A stretch of DNA of 64,000 bases from Limnothrix sp. CACIAM 69d (GTDB lineage: Bacteria; Cyanobacteriota; Cyanobacteriia; CACIAM-69d), in assembly GCA_001913845.2 (NCBI GenBank), contig MKGP02000076.1, forward strand, positions 22,918-86,917, written 5' to 3'. Positions 16,419 to 26,200 of the stretch are shown here, one piece after another. Under the pieces are notes generated by a model. It worked only from the letters and a program-made list of their open reading frames with translations, was not told the DNA's origin and did no database searches. Both the position numbers and the translations under genes were made by a program. Within the stretch, counting starts at the first letter, position 1. The number at the start of each line of letters is the position of its first letter.

Positions 16419-17255
16419 TTAACCGCCGCTGACCGGTGGGATTAACACCAGTTCATCCCCATCCCGCAGCAGGGTGCTATCGGGCACAAACTGAAAGTTA
16501 ATGCCGAAGCGGGTCATATTGCGCCAATGGCCCAGGTTGGGATGTTTTTGGATCATCAGATCACAAACTTCACCGGCCGTGATGCCGGCGGGCAATTCCC
16601 AAATCAGCTCTGATTTGCCGAAGGTTTCTTGATAAACGGCAAAGAGTTTGATCGTGATCCGAATTTGGGTGGGGCCGTGGGATTGGGGATGAATCACCTG
16701 GCTTTCGGTGCAAAAGGCTTCAAATTGACGATCCCAAGGATCCGTGGGTAGCGCGTCTAATAGGGCAAAGTCGAAACATACGCCGATCGTGTGGGTATTG
16801 GAGCGCACCTCTGCCAACAGCCGATCGTAGTATCCTCCCCCGTAGCCTAGCCGATAGCCCAGGCGATCGGCCCCAACGCAGGGGGCCAACACTAAATCCG
16901 CCGCCGTTGGCTCCATCACAGGCGCATCGCTAGCGGGTTCCTGAACCCCATAGGCCCCCGGTTCCAGCGGCTCGCCCGGTTGCCAGCGATGCCAAATCAA
17001 CAATTCCCCTTGGCAACGGGGCAACACCCAAATTTTGTTGCGTCCCAACTCCGTTTGCGCCAAGGGCAAAATATCCGGCTCCAAACGATGGCTCACATAG
17101 GCAAAAATCACCTGTGCCGTTTGCCACTCTGGGAGGGACTGGATCCGATCGCGCAGGGCCGTGCTGAGGTTGTGCCATTTGTTTTGCGGCATAACCTGGC
17201 GTTGCAGTAACAGCGCTCTACGTAGCGGCTTTTTTTCTGGATTGGGACGATACAT
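16419..17255 (-). CDS. 5-formyltetrahydrofolate cyclo-ligase fused to MoaD (molybdopterin synthase small subunit)
   Basis: One continuous frame of about 278 residues. The first ~195 residues are an MTHFS domain: basic N-terminal RALLLQRQ segment, FAYVSHRLEPDILPLAQ, and the signature LGYRLGYGGGYYDRLLAE. It converts 5-formyl-THF to 5,10-methenyl-THF using ATP. The last ~80 residues are a ubiquitin-like MoaD domain (ITIKLFAVYQETFGKSELIW, then DGDELVLIPPVSGG) ending in the diglycine that is thiocarboxylated by MoeB and donates sulfur in molybdopterin synthesis. The C-terminus is free, so the MoaD part should be usable. I am not aware of a described fusion of this kind. The start could also be the ATG 7 codons upstream (17276). 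Confidence 0.88.
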   Translation of the reverse strand: MYRPNPEKKPLRRALLLQRQVMPQNKWHNLSTALRDRIQSLPEWQTAQVIFAYVSHRLEPDILPLAQTELGRNKIWVLPRCQGELLIWHRWQPGEPLEPGAYGVQEPASDAPVMEPTAADLVLAPCVGADRLGYRLGYGGGYYDRLLAEVRSNTHTIGVCFDFALLDALPTDPWDRQFEAFCTESQVIHPQSHGPTQIRITIKLFAVYQETFGKSELIWELPAGITAGEVCDLMIQKHPNLGHWRNMTRFGINFQFVPDSTLLRDGDELVLIPPVSGG

Positions 17256-17466
17256 GGCAGAGCGGACCCAATGCAAGCGCGGGTCTTCGATGGTAACCCA
17301 ATTACCGGGCCCGAATCATGGGAATCCGTGGGTAATTCAGGAAGATTAATGGAGATGGCTAGAAGCTGTCGTTGATTACCCCTGGTCAATTTGGAGGGGT
17401 TAATCAAGGGCTGGAGTTGGCGGCCTATCCTGGAAAAAACGAGCGGTAAAGGGTGGCGCGTTGGCC

Positions 17467-18939
17467 ATGAGGCGCGATCGATTCTTGCGGTTAATGCTGG
17501 GTGGTGTGGCCGGTGCTGGTTTGGTGGGTTGCGGTCAGGGATGGGGGCTGAATGCTCGACAATCGCTATCCAAACAAGTCCCATCAACCCAATCCCCATC
17601 AACCCAATCCCCATCAATGACAGGGCCAACGCAGGCTGACTCGTCCCGCCGGGTCTTGATTATTGGGGCGGGAATTGCCGGGTTGGCCGCTGCCCGTCAG
17701 TTGCGATCGCGCGGGTGGGATCCGGTGGTGCTGGAGGGGCGCGATCGGGTTGGGGGGCGTTTGTGGTCTTTGCGACCCTCGGCCCTGAAGGGGGTGGCGC
17801 TGGACTTGGGAGCCAGTTGGATCCATGGCATCCAGGGCAACCCGATCGCCGCCTTGGCTCAGCAGTGGCAAATTCCCACCGTGGCCACGGATGCCGAAAA
17901 TCAGTGGCTTTATGACTGGGATGGTCGGTTAGTTGATGATGCCCGACACGATCGCCTAGAGCAGGCGTTAGGGCAGGTGTTGGCTCAACAGAACCGGCTG
18001 CGGGAAAAGCGTTCGACCGATCGCCCACTGCTAGCGGACTTGCAAGCCTTGGTTCAGCGGGCTAACCTCACGGCCGACGATGAGCGGGCGGTTTGGGTGT
18101 TGCTGAAGGGATCGATCGAGCATGAATATGCCGGCTCGATGACGGAACTATCGGCTAATGAGTGGGACGCGGGTGATGGCTTTGATGGAGCAGATGTATT
18201 GTTTCCCACCGGCTACGACTCGATCGCCCGTCGTTTGGCCAGTGGGTTGACGTTGCAGCTCAACCAGGTGGTGCGCCGAATTGAGCATGGTCAACAGGGA
18301 GTCAAAATCACCACCGATCGCGGTGAATGGGTTGGGATCGCGGCCGTGGTGACCTTGCCGATCGGGGTGTTGCAGTCGGGTCAAGTGACCTTTACCCCGG
18401 CCCTGCCCGAGACCCACCAAAGCGCCATCAACCGATTGGGAATGGGCATTCTGAACAAAATCTATTTAGAATTTCCTCGCTCCTTTTGGCCCTCAGAACC
18501 AGATTGGATCGGGTTTGTTTCCGATCCGCCGGGTCTGTGGAATGAGTGGGTGAATTTCCAGCGGGTCAGCGATCGCCCCATTTTGTTGGGGTTTAATGCG
18601 GCTCAACAGGGTCGCGAGCTGGAAGCCCTCAGCGATGGGCAACAGGCCGCCAGTGCCCTCAAGGCCCTGCGACGGATGTTTGGCTCCAAAATTCCTGACC
18701 CCACGGCGGTTTGGGTGACCCGTTGGGGGCGTGATCCCTTTGCGGGCGGCTCCTATTCCTTCCTGCGAGTCGGGGCCACCCTGAGCGATCGCGGTCAACT
18801 GACCCAACCCGTGGCCGATCGCCTGTTTTTTGCCGGGGAAGCCACCTCCCGCAATCACGCAGCCACGGTTCACGGAGCCTATCGATCGGGTCAGCGGGCT
18901 GCGGATCAGATCATGGCAATTCATGACGGTTCTGCCTAG
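17467..18939 (+). CDS. FAD-dependent amine oxidase with Tat-like lipoprotein signal
   Basis: 490 residues from the ATG at 17467. The N-terminus MRRDRFLRLMLGGVAGAGLV carries a twin-arginine-like RRDRFLR motif and is followed by a lipobox cysteine (LVGC), so it is probably exported folded by Tat and lipid-anchored. A low-complexity Ser/Pro/Thr linker (17580-17620, a repeated 15-bp unit) precedes the catalytic domain. FAD motifs are VLIIGAGIAGLAAARQL, GRDRVGGRLW and the C-terminal LFFAGEATSRNHAATVHGAY, with GASWIHG as in polyamine and LSD1-type oxidases. It oxidises amines such as polyamines to aldehydes, H2O2 and ammonia or amine. The exact substrate is unknown. Confidence 0.87.
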   Translation: MRRDRFLRLMLGGVAGAGLVGCGQGWGLNARQSLSKQVPSTQSPSTQSPSMTGPTQADSSRRVLIIGAGIAGLAAARQLRSRGWDPVVLEGRDRVGGRLWSLRPSALKGVALDLGASWIHGIQGNPIAALAQQWQIPTVATDAENQWLYDWDGRLVDDARHDRLEQALGQVLAQQNRLREKRSTDRPLLADLQALVQRANLTADDERAVWVLLKGSIEHEYAGSMTELSANEWDAGDGFDGADVLFPTGYDSIARRLASGLTLQLNQVVRRIEHGQQGVKITTDRGEWVGIAAVVTLPIGVLQSGQVTFTPALPETHQSAINRLGMGILNKIYLEFPRSFWPSEPDWIGFVSDPPGLWNEWVNFQRVSDRPILLGFNAAQQGRELEALSDGQQAASALKALRRMFGSKIPDPTAVWVTRWGRDPFAGGSYSFLRVGATLSDRGQLTQPVADRLFFAGEATSRNHAATVHGAYRSGQRAADQIMAIHDGSA

Positions 18940-19047
18940 GTTCCGCCTTGGCTGCAATATCTTCAAAATCAGAAACCATAAAACTCCAGAATTCCAAGAT
19001 CTCAGAATTTCAGAATCACAAAACTTGCACAATCAACCCTGACTTTC

Positions 19048-19410
19048 ATGGCTACTTCAGACAAAACTTGTTCGATCGCGCCTTACTTCCAAGTTCCCTC
19101 GGAAAACCTGACTGCTTTCAAATCCATCTGTGAACAGTTGGTGGCCAAGTCGAAAACGGAAGAAAAGTGCCTTTATTACGGCTTTAGTTTCCATGAAAAT
19201 ATGGCCCACTGCCGTGAGGCCTATGTGGATGGAGAAGGGTTGCTGGCCCACTTGGATAACGTTGGAGATCTGTTGACAGAGGCTCTAAAGTTGACAGAAT
19301 TGGTCAAACTGGAAATTCACGGCCCCGAATCTGAATTGGCTAAATTGCGAGAGCCTTTGGCTGGTTTTAATCCCGATTTCTTTGTGCTTGAGTATGGCTT
19401 TCGGAATTAA
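19048..19410 (+). CDS. ABM-like dimeric alpha/beta-barrel protein
   Basis: 120 residues beginning MATSDKTCSIAPYFQVPSEN. The pattern PYFQVPSENLTAFKSICEQLV, then CLYYGFSFHENMAHCREAYVDGEGLLAHL, resembles small antibiotic-biosynthesis-monooxygenase-like (ABM, quinol monooxygenase fold) proteins, in which a strand-helix-strand unit repeats. No cofactor motif is needed in that fold, and substrate cannot be inferred. Three cysteines are present. The leader (18960-19020) is a degenerate heptamer-like gaattcc/cagaatt tract. It is followed on the same strand by the DUF423 gene 67 bp on. Confidence 0.6.
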   Translation: MATSDKTCSIAPYFQVPSENLTAFKSICEQLVAKSKTEEKCLYYGFSFHENMAHCREAYVDGEGLLAHLDNVGDLLTEALKLTELVKLEIHGPESELAKLREPLAGFNPDFFVLEYGFRN

Positions 19411-19477
19411 GGGAAGGCCAAATTCATTAAAATTCGGTATCAAAAAATCTGGTGTCAATAATTCTGGTGTGAATCCA

Positions 19478-19864
19478 ATGGAACGCTGGTTTTTAGGTGG
19501 AGCTGGATTTTTAGGAGCAATGGCGGTGGCGGCTGGGGCCTTCGGCAGCCATGTGTTAGCGGAAAAACTGAGCGATCGCGCCTTGGCGATTTTTGAAACG
19601 GCCGCTCGCTATCAACTCATCCATGCGCTGCTGTTGGGGCTGGTTGCGGTGGCCATGGGCGCGATGCCCAAACCCGTGGCCCCGAGCCTCTCGATCTCCG
19701 GAGTGTCTGCCCTGCTGGGGATGCTGCTGTTCAGTGGCAGCCTTTACGCCCTCAGTTTCGGTGCGCCCAAAATGTTGGGTGTCATTACCCCGATCGGGGG
19801 CATGGGTCTCATTGTCAGTTGGCTAGCGTTCGGTCTAGCGGCCTTTCAGGGCGCAAAACCGTAG
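19478..19864 (+). CDS. DUF423 family membrane protein
   Basis: 128 residues from the ATG at 19478. The family signature is at the N-terminus: GGAGFLGAMAVAAGAFGSHVL, then ERAL-like SDRALAIFETAARYQLIHALLLGL. Four hydrophobic helices are visible (about 5-22, 45-62, 72-90, 98-122), ending with GGMGLIVSWLAFGLAAF. DUF423 (YgdD/YwdK type) proteins are small inner-membrane proteins of unknown function. The ATG at 19478 fits the conserved start; an upstream frame extension has no family similarity. Confidence 0.88.
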   Translation: MERWFLGGAGFLGAMAVAAGAFGSHVLAEKLSDRALAIFETAARYQLIHALLLGLVAVAMGAMPKPVAPSLSISGVSALLGMLLFSGSLYALSFGAPKMLGVITPIGGMGLIVSWLAFGLAAFQGAKP

Positions 19865-20141
19865 GCAAGAGTAGGGAAATTTCGCCCCGATCGCCCGTAT
19901 GCCCTTGCCCGATCGCCCGCCAATCGCGATAGAATACAGAGGCATTCAACGATGGCTATCTACTCCCATAGCAGCCAGCTCAAGAGCGCCTAAGAATCAA
20001 TTAATTGGGAATGCACTGATTAATGTATTGATTCCTAAAAGCTCAACTTAGTCTGCTGTTGCCTTACTGGAATGGCTGTTGCCAAACCTAGCTCGGGGCG
20101 ATCGCAACCCTAAGAACGCTGGAAAACACTGCTAACACCAC

Positions 20142-20537
20142 GGGGCTGTCACGGTTTCGACGTGCTGGGAACAGGTACTGAGTGATGCAGGCCGAGAGCG
20201 GGCTAACTCTCGTAAATCAATGGCTCAAAAAAGTAGATGCGAACAACATCGTTCCTTTCGCTCGCAAGACTGTGGCTGTTGCCTAAGTTTTGTAACACCT
20301 CTAACTAGACGGTTGAGCACTCGCTGTCCGACTCCGTTAAGGTCACCGAGTTTAACCCCAACGGATGCGCTGTCCGGTCTTCTTCGGTTGGCCTGCTAGC
20401 AAAGACTTTAATCGAGGCATCCTACCGCTAGGGATTAAGTAGCGGTTCCCGTCTCAAGGGTCAGCGAGACTAAGCCTGTGAATGAACAAGGTATAACTAC
20501 TTGGTGCGGACGATGGGTTCGACTCCCTCCAGCTCCA
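20142..20537 (+). ncRNA. ssrA: Transfer-messenger RNA (tmRNA, ssrA)
   Basis: The 5' end ggggctg pairs with the 3' end cagctcc to form the tRNA-like acceptor stem; the T arm gggttcgactccc is intact, and CCA is not encoded (A is followed by CTCC). The tag frame starts at GCG 20239 and ends at TAA 20284-20286, giving ANNIVPFARKTVAVA. This matches the cyanobacterial tag type beginning ANNIVPFARK. The molecule rescues stalled ribosomes with SmpB and marks the product for proteolysis. The one-piece order (5' acceptor half, tag, 3' acceptor half) is the standard, not the permuted, form. Confidence 0.96.
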
Positions 20538-20612
20538 CTCCGTTGCGGTTAATCACTGATTGCTAACCAAAAGCTAGTTATCTGATTAGCAAGCCAACGA
20601 ACTAACTAACTC

Positions 20613-20653
20613 AAAACCCGATCTGGCATTGCGCTAAATCGGGTTTTGCTTTT
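20613..20653 (+). terminator. Rho-independent terminator downstream of ssrA
   Basis: aaaacccgat (20613-20622) pairs perfectly with atcgggtttt (20638-20647) and is followed by gctttt. Between the RNA end and this hairpin another inverted repeat, ttgctaa…ttagcaa (around 20561-20593), is visible. The 19865-20141 stretch upstream of ssrA contains no gene; gatagaatac near 19927 is a possible -10 region. Confidence 0.8.
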
Positions 20654-20690
20654 GTTTGCCCCAATCGTTTAGGTCGATGCTCTGAGCCTA

Positions 20691-20830
20691 GAGGGTGTCG
20701 TCATTATTTTTCGAGGTAATGCTGAAACGGTTGATCTTCTGTACCCTAATCGTCGTAACAAGGGGCTTAAGCCCCTTGTCCCCCACGATCCCGGCAGATC
20801 TAGGGTTGCGGGCTAAACGATGACAGATCC
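20691..20830. mobile_element. Class B palindrome-core MITE, 140 bp, TA target duplication
   Basis: The left end gagggtgtcgtcat and the right end (…gatgacagatcc) are flanked by TA (20689-20690 and 20831-20832). The core caaggggcttaagccccttg at 20759-20778 is a perfect palindrome. The right boundary is exactly at the TAG stop codon of the convergent membrane-protein gene, whose TA is the duplicated target. Confidence 0.72.
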
Positions 20831-21915
20831 TAGTTGCCGTCGTCATCATGACCGCCATCGCTGGGGCTGTCACTATCGCTGACCATATCGCCCCAATCAT
20901 CATCATCGGCGGCTTGGTCTGGTGTGTCGGGATTGCTGGTCGCTTCGGTGGGTGCTGGTTCGGTGGAGCCTGGTTCCGTAGACTCGATCGACTCAGGCTC
21001 CGTAGACTCGATCGGCTCATGCTCAGTAGACTCGATCGCCTCAGACTCATTAGGGGCGCTTGCGATCGGCTCAGGCTCAGTAGACTCGATCGACTCAGGA
21101 GACTCACTCTCCTCAACAACCGCCGAATTCGTCACTAATTCAGGGGTATCCAGTGGTTCAGCCGTGCTCACCGGCTTGGGGGCATCCAGCGGCTCGAGAT
21201 CACCAGGAATCGGGAGATGCTCTGGGGCGATCGCGGCGGCCTCTTCCTGGGGGGCATTGGTGGTTTCTGGGGCGGGCGGGGGGGTTGCTGACTCTGGCTC
21301 AGGAACCTTGGTGGGTGCGGCCACTGGGGCATTTTCCAAATCCGGTAAGACTTTGGTGAGTCGGACACTGAGGCGCAGGAAACTGCTGGGAACGTTGCCA
21401 ACGGGAAACGGCTCGATCGCGCTGAAGGCGGTCGGCGGAGTGAGCAACACCCACAGGGAAACAAGGGCAACGGTGAGCAGCAGGCTGCCCAAAAGCGCTC
21501 CCAACCACACCACCAACAGCCCGATCGCCCGTTGATCCAGGGGGGCAATTTCCGCCGCCAAGGGGGAGAGTTGATCCAGCCGTTGCAAAGCCCAAAGCAC
21601 CAAAAGGGACGCAACCAGCGCGATCGCCTTGGTTTCCCAGCCGGCCCAGCGTTGCAAAATTCGTTGCTGAGTTTCATTGAGGCGATCGGCCCGCAGGCTC
21701 ACCAACAAAACCGAAAAGGGATAAAACGGACGCAACCACTGCATGGTCACAATCGGAGCAGTTCCCAACAGCCCCACCAACAGCCAGTCCCAGCCACCCG
21801 GCAGCAACGGATCTCCCGCCGCCAACCCCAGCAAACACAACTCCGCACAGAGGGGCAGCGCTGCCAACCCCGCCAAATGCACCCAAAGATACGGATCGCG
21901 TTTTGGCCCCTGCAC
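20830..21915 (-). CDS. Low-complexity-tail membrane protein
   Basis: 361 residues. The first ~160 form a membrane domain: DPYLWVHLAGLAALPLCAEL, then WDWLLVGLLGTAPIVTMQWL, a helix with AIALVASLLVLWALQRLDQL, and GLLVVWLGALLGSLLLTVAL. This matches a cyanobacterial family in which the C-terminal half is compositionally biased. Here residues ~190-361 are Glu/Pro/Ser/Thr-rich with IESTEPEP-type repeats (24-bp DNA units with cgatcgactcagg) and an acidic DDDDW…DSDSPS end. The function of the family is unknown to me. Its stop codon abuts the class B element at 20691-20830. Confidence 0.82.
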   Translation of the reverse strand: MQGPKRDPYLWVHLAGLAALPLCAELCLLGLAAGDPLLPGGWDWLLVGLLGTAPIVTMQWLRPFYPFSVLLVSLRADRLNETQQRILQRWAGWETKAIALVASLLVLWALQRLDQLSPLAAEIAPLDQRAIGLLVVWLGALLGSLLLTVALVSLWVLLTPPTAFSAIEPFPVGNVPSSFLRLSVRLTKVLPDLENAPVAAPTKVPEPESATPPPAPETTNAPQEEAAAIAPEHLPIPGDLEPLDAPKPVSTAEPLDTPELVTNSAVVEESESPESIESTEPEPIASAPNESEAIESTEHEPIESTEPESIESTEPGSTEPAPTEATSNPDTPDQAADDDDWGDMVSDSDSPSDGGHDDDGN

Positions 21916-21995
21916 GATCGACCTCCTTCCCTCTCTGTTTGGTTCGTTCTGTGTGTTAGTTGCTCAGCCGGTTGAATGAAAGCCAGTTAGATCAA

Positions 21996-22025
21996 GGCCG
22001 GTTTCATCAAGACCGGTTTCATCAA
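21996..22025. repeat. 15-bp direct repeat between two minus-strand genes
   Basis: ggccggtttcatcaa and gaccggtttcatcaa stand in tandem, inside a wider patch (21966-22105) of related caagg/ccggtt and gttgaatga/gttcattcat words. No gene is present. Confidence 0.65.
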
Positions 22026-22095
22026 AGCTAGTCCAGACCAAACTTGTTGGACTACGGCCAGTTGAATGACGGCTTGTTTGATCAAAATTCATTCA

Positions 22096-22923
22096 TCAAA
22101 GTTCATTCATGGACAACCCGATCGGCCCTGCTTCTTCGGCTAAGGCACTATCCAACGGCTGGGCAAGCTTCGTAACCAGCATAGACGCTTTCTGCTCGGT
22201 CTCTCGGTCGGCAAAAAAACGTGCTGACATGCGCTGGTAATGGTCGCAGAGGTTGGTTTTTTGGCGGGCAAAGTCCACGATCGGGCTGGCATAGGGTGGC
22301 TCAATGAAATTCCCGATGTGACCGTAGGCTGTGGCATCCAGCGTAGTTGGGTGATCGCCCATGAAAAAAGGCTTATCCGCCAGAAAATCCGAAAGGGCTT
22401 GCAAATCTGCCGTAATGAGTTGATATAAATCTGCGTCACTCAGTCGGCCCAGTCCCTGTTGCGTCATCTGTTGCAGAATACTTTGGCGAAATTTCTCCGC
22501 AAAGGCCACGCTCTGGGCCTTGTTCCAGTGACTGGGAACCAGGGTCAAGACTAAGTTTTGATAGTCTTGCCAGTTTTCTTCATCGCGGTAGCGAATTGCA
22601 ATCCCGCCCCAGTAGAGATGTTCCTTAATCAGGCGACGGAAAGCCAGGGCGATCGCACGGTCGCCCTGGCTCAAACCGGATTCCAAGTCAACACCTTGAG
22701 TTTGGCGAAAGCGCTCAATAATTAACGCTGTGTCGCCCCATTTTTGCCCTGCTTCTTCAATAAAAGGAATTTTGCCATAGGGGGCCTGAGCCAGATCCTG
22801 AGCGGTGGCTAAGGCTGCTTGGTAGGGCAACTCGGCAATGCGCAACCAAGTTTCCAATTCCATGCAAGCCGGACTGACGCTAGCCAGCCCCCAACGGGAC
22901 GGAGCAGTGTAGAGCGTAATCAT
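22096..22923 (-). CDS. Glutathione S-transferase-like protein (Fax/metaxin-like branch)
   Basis: 275 residues, starting MITLYTAPSRWGLASVSPAC. The N-terminal thioredoxin-like half has SPACMELETWLRIAELPY, YGKIPFIEEAGQKWGDTALI (cis-Pro region KIPFI and the E/D-S/T equivalent GDTALI). The helical C-terminal half carries LSDFLADKPFFMGDHPTTLDATAYGHI, typical of the GST_C domain of failed-axon-connection/metaxin-like proteins. Its long middle, including WGGIAIRYRDEENWQDY, fits that branch better than classical GSTs. The CxxC-like motif of the metaxin group is not kept. Whether it uses glutathione is uncertain. Confidence 0.78.
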   Translation of the reverse strand: MITLYTAPSRWGLASVSPACMELETWLRIAELPYQAALATAQDLAQAPYGKIPFIEEAGQKWGDTALIIERFRQTQGVDLESGLSQGDRAIALAFRRLIKEHLYWGGIAIRYRDEENWQDYQNLVLTLVPSHWNKAQSVAFAEKFRQSILQQMTQQGLGRLSDADLYQLITADLQALSDFLADKPFFMGDHPTTLDATAYGHIGNFIEPPYASPIVDFARQKTNLCDHYQRMSARFFADRETEQKASMLVTKLAQPLDSALAEEAGPIGLSMNEL

Positions 22924-23073
22924 TCAAAGCAATCAAAAACAGCAAAAATAATCAGCAGGCTCAGAATGGCTCAATGGCGATCCAGAGCCACCTTGGGTTT
23001 CGGTTTCCCCACTGGACTATTCCGTCAGTTTTAACAGACCCGATGCGATCGGGCTGTGATGCCAGACAAAAGA

Positions 23074-23117
23074 ATCAGCCCCGATTAGCACCGGGTTGGT
23101 GACTAGTCGGGGCTGAT
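23074..23117 (-). terminator. Terminator of the rimP-nusA-ylxR-infB operon
   Basis: The 11-bp arms atcagccccga (23074-23084) and tcggggctgat (23107-23117) are exact complements. Read on the minus strand, the hairpin is followed by tcttttgt, giving a short U-rich tail. It lies about 115 bp beyond the infB stop codon. Confidence 0.75.
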
Positions 23118-23230
23118 AGGAACCCAGATTAAGGGTGATGGGCGATCGGATCGGGATTGATCGGGCTGCGAGGGCGATCGCCCTCAGCGAAGCAGTTGAC
23201 TGATTCGCTGATTAACCTTCTGAAAACGTC

Positions 23231-26200
23231 CTAAAGGGACAGGGTGCGACGCTTGGCCACCAGGCGGTAAGCCTCGATGATGTCGCCCATTTGCCAGTCG
23301 TTGAAACCCGAGGAGTTCACACCGCACTCGTAGCCGCTGTTCACTTCCTTGGTGTCTTCCTTGAACCGCTTCAGTGAATCCATGCGACCTTGGAACACCA
23401 GTTCCTTGCCTCGGCGCACCCGCAGCAGACAATCGCGAATCAGCTTGCCCGACTGCACATAGCAACCGGCCACCGTGCCGCGACCCACCGGGAACACACC
23501 CCGAACTTCCGCTTGACCCAGGGGTTCTTCCACCTCTTCCGGATCGAGCATCCCTTCCATGGCGGCTTGGATGTCGTCCAGCAGTTTGTAGATCACGCTG
23601 TATTCGCGGACATCAATGCCCGCTTCGTCGGCGGAGCGACGAGCACCGGGCGCGAGGGTGGTGTTGAAGCCCACAACCACGGCGCTACTGGCGGCAGCCA
23701 GGTCAATATCCGTTTCGGAGATTTCGCCTGGTGCAGCCAACAGCACGCGCACTTGCACTTCGTTTTGGGGCAGTTGTTGCAAAGATCCCAGAATGGCTTC
23801 CAGGGAGCCTTGCACATCGGCCTTGAGCACGAGGTTCAGTTCCTTCAGCTCGCCCTCCTGTGCCTGGCCAGAAATGCTGGTGAGGCTGACGCGACGGGAA
23901 GCCATGGCCTGTTGCAGACGGCTTTGGCGCTGTTGGTCGCTCCGTTGAGAGGCGATCGCCCGGGCATCTTTTTCATTGGAGAAGACCTCAAATTCTTCCC
24001 CAGCGGCCGGAACTTCGCTCAGACCCAACACCTCAACGGCGAAGGAAGGGGTGGCGGCATCCACGCGGTTACCGCGATCATCAATCATCGCCCGCACCTT
24101 ACCCAGGGCTGGGCCAGCGAGGAGGATGTCGCCAACTCGCAGGGTTCCGTTTTGCACCAGCAGGGTGGCCACCGGACCACGGGCCCGATCAAGGTGGGCT
24201 TCAATGACCGTCCCGCGCGCCAGGCGATCAGGATTGGCCATCAAGTCTTCCACTTCTGCCACCAACAGCAGGTTCTCCAGCAGGTCATCCAAATAGAGAC
24301 CCTTGAGAGCGCTCACGGGAACCATAATCGTGTCCCCGCCCCACTCTTCCGCCACTAGGCCGCGCTCGGCCAGTTCCTGCTTCACCCGATCGGGGTTTGC
24401 ACCTTCCTTGTCAATCTTGTTAATGGCCACCACGATCGGCACTTCCGCCGCGCGGGCATGGCTGAGCGCCTCGATCGTTTGGGGTTGTACCCCGTCATCG
24501 GCTGCCACCACCAAAATGGCAATGTCCGTGACCCGCGCTCCCCGAGCACGCATGGCCGTGAAGGCTTCGTGACCCGGCGTATCCAAGAAGACCACCTTCT
24601 TGCTGCCGCCCTCTTGGTCTACCTCCACGTGGTAAGCCCCAATGTGCTGGGTAATGCCACCGGCTTCCCCTTGGGCCACCTTGGTTTTGCGGATCGAGTC
24701 GAGCAGGGTGGTTTTCCCGTGGTCCACGTGACCCATGATCGTGACAACCGGCGGGCGACGCTGGAGGCTTTCCAGGTCGGCCACATCGAGCATTTCGGTT
24801 ACCTTGCGGGCTTCCGATTCTTTCTCGGCGGTTTCCACCATTACCCCCAACTCTTCGGCCACCATGGTGGCCGTCGGCACATCGAGGGTTTGGGTAATGC
24901 TGACGGCCATCCCTTTCAGGAACAGGCGCTTCACCACTTCCGTTTCTGGAACCGCCAGTTTTTCGGCCAACTCGGCCACCGTCAGTCCCTCCGTGAGGGT
25001 AATCAGCTCCGGCCGTTCCTTCTTGACCTGTTGTTCCCGACGTTCCCGTTGAGGCGGGCGCGAGGCCCCTTTCTTGGTAACCGGCTTGGGCTGTGGAGCT
25101 GGCTTCGGCGGGGTAACACCCTTGGGTTTTGGCGGCCGGGCGATCGAGAGGCTGACCTGGAAGGGAGCCGGTTGACCGTCCACCCCTTCCATCATCAGTT
25201 CATCATCTTCTTCGAAGTCGTCTTCGTCTTCGAATTCCACCTGGTTACGGCGCTTGTTCTTGCCAGCCTTGTCCTTGGCAATTCTGGCCCGCTCTTCCTC
25301 TTCCGCTTCCCAATCTTTGCCCTTCTTGGTGGGGCGATTCAGGGTCGGCCGATTCAGCTTGTTTTCATAATCTTCGCCGCTGCTGGCCGGACGTGTGGGT
25401 TTTTCCAGCAGTTTGGCCGCAGGGGCTGCGGCCGTGCCATCAGCGCTACCGTCGGCTGCGGCTTCGGTGGGGCGCACGGGTTTCGGCCGGCGCAACTCCA
25501 CGATGGTTGGCGGGGCCCCTTTGCTAGGGCCACCGGCTGCGGGGCCTTTGGCCTCGCCGGGCCGGGTGGGACGAGATGGGCGACTGGGCGCACCTGCGCG
25601 GGGTTCAGCGGGCTTACTTTCAGCGGGCTTTGCCGGCCGCGATGGCGGCCCCACCAACTCGGGCTTCTTGACCGGGCGCGGCGTGGCGGCAGTGCCGGGA
25701 CGGGGCGGGGTTTTCAGTTCAGCTTTCTTTTCGGCAATGGGTTCCGGTGTTGCCGAGGCGGCGGGGCGATCGCCCGAGGCGGCGGGGCGGCGGGGGGCGC
25801 TGGGTTCAGCCGGGGCCAGGTCAACCGGGGCCGCGGGGGGCGCTGCGGGCGGATCGGACGGCTGGGCGGGGACATTCACAGGAGCAACGGTTTCGGGCTG
25901 GGCCGCCTCAGGCTTGGTCGCTTCGGGGCGAGCGGGTTCGGCCCGCTTGGGCGAAACGAGTTTCGGGGGGGCAGGACGGCTGACGGGGGGCGTGGCTTCG
26001 GGGGCTGCTCCTTCGGTGTTGGGGCGTAGCTTTGGTTTGCGAATCTCGAGAATTTGCTGCTTTTTTTGCATAGCCGGTGCTGAATCGCGCCCTTCTGTGG
26101 GCGTATCGGAGGGGGACAAATCAGGAGGGTTGGAGGAGGCTGGATTCACCGAGGGTGCAGAGGATTGGCCAGGACTGGAGGGCGCAGGACGATTCGCAAA

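Noticed and set aside
20142..20537. Permuted (two-piece) tmRNA, as found in some cyanobacteria
   Set aside because: The 5' acceptor half, tag frame and 3' acceptor half follow in the standard one-piece order.
24458..26029. Long plus-strand frame (523 codons) opposite infB
   Set aside because: A GC-rich shadow of the biased IF-2 linker; infB is clear on the other strand.
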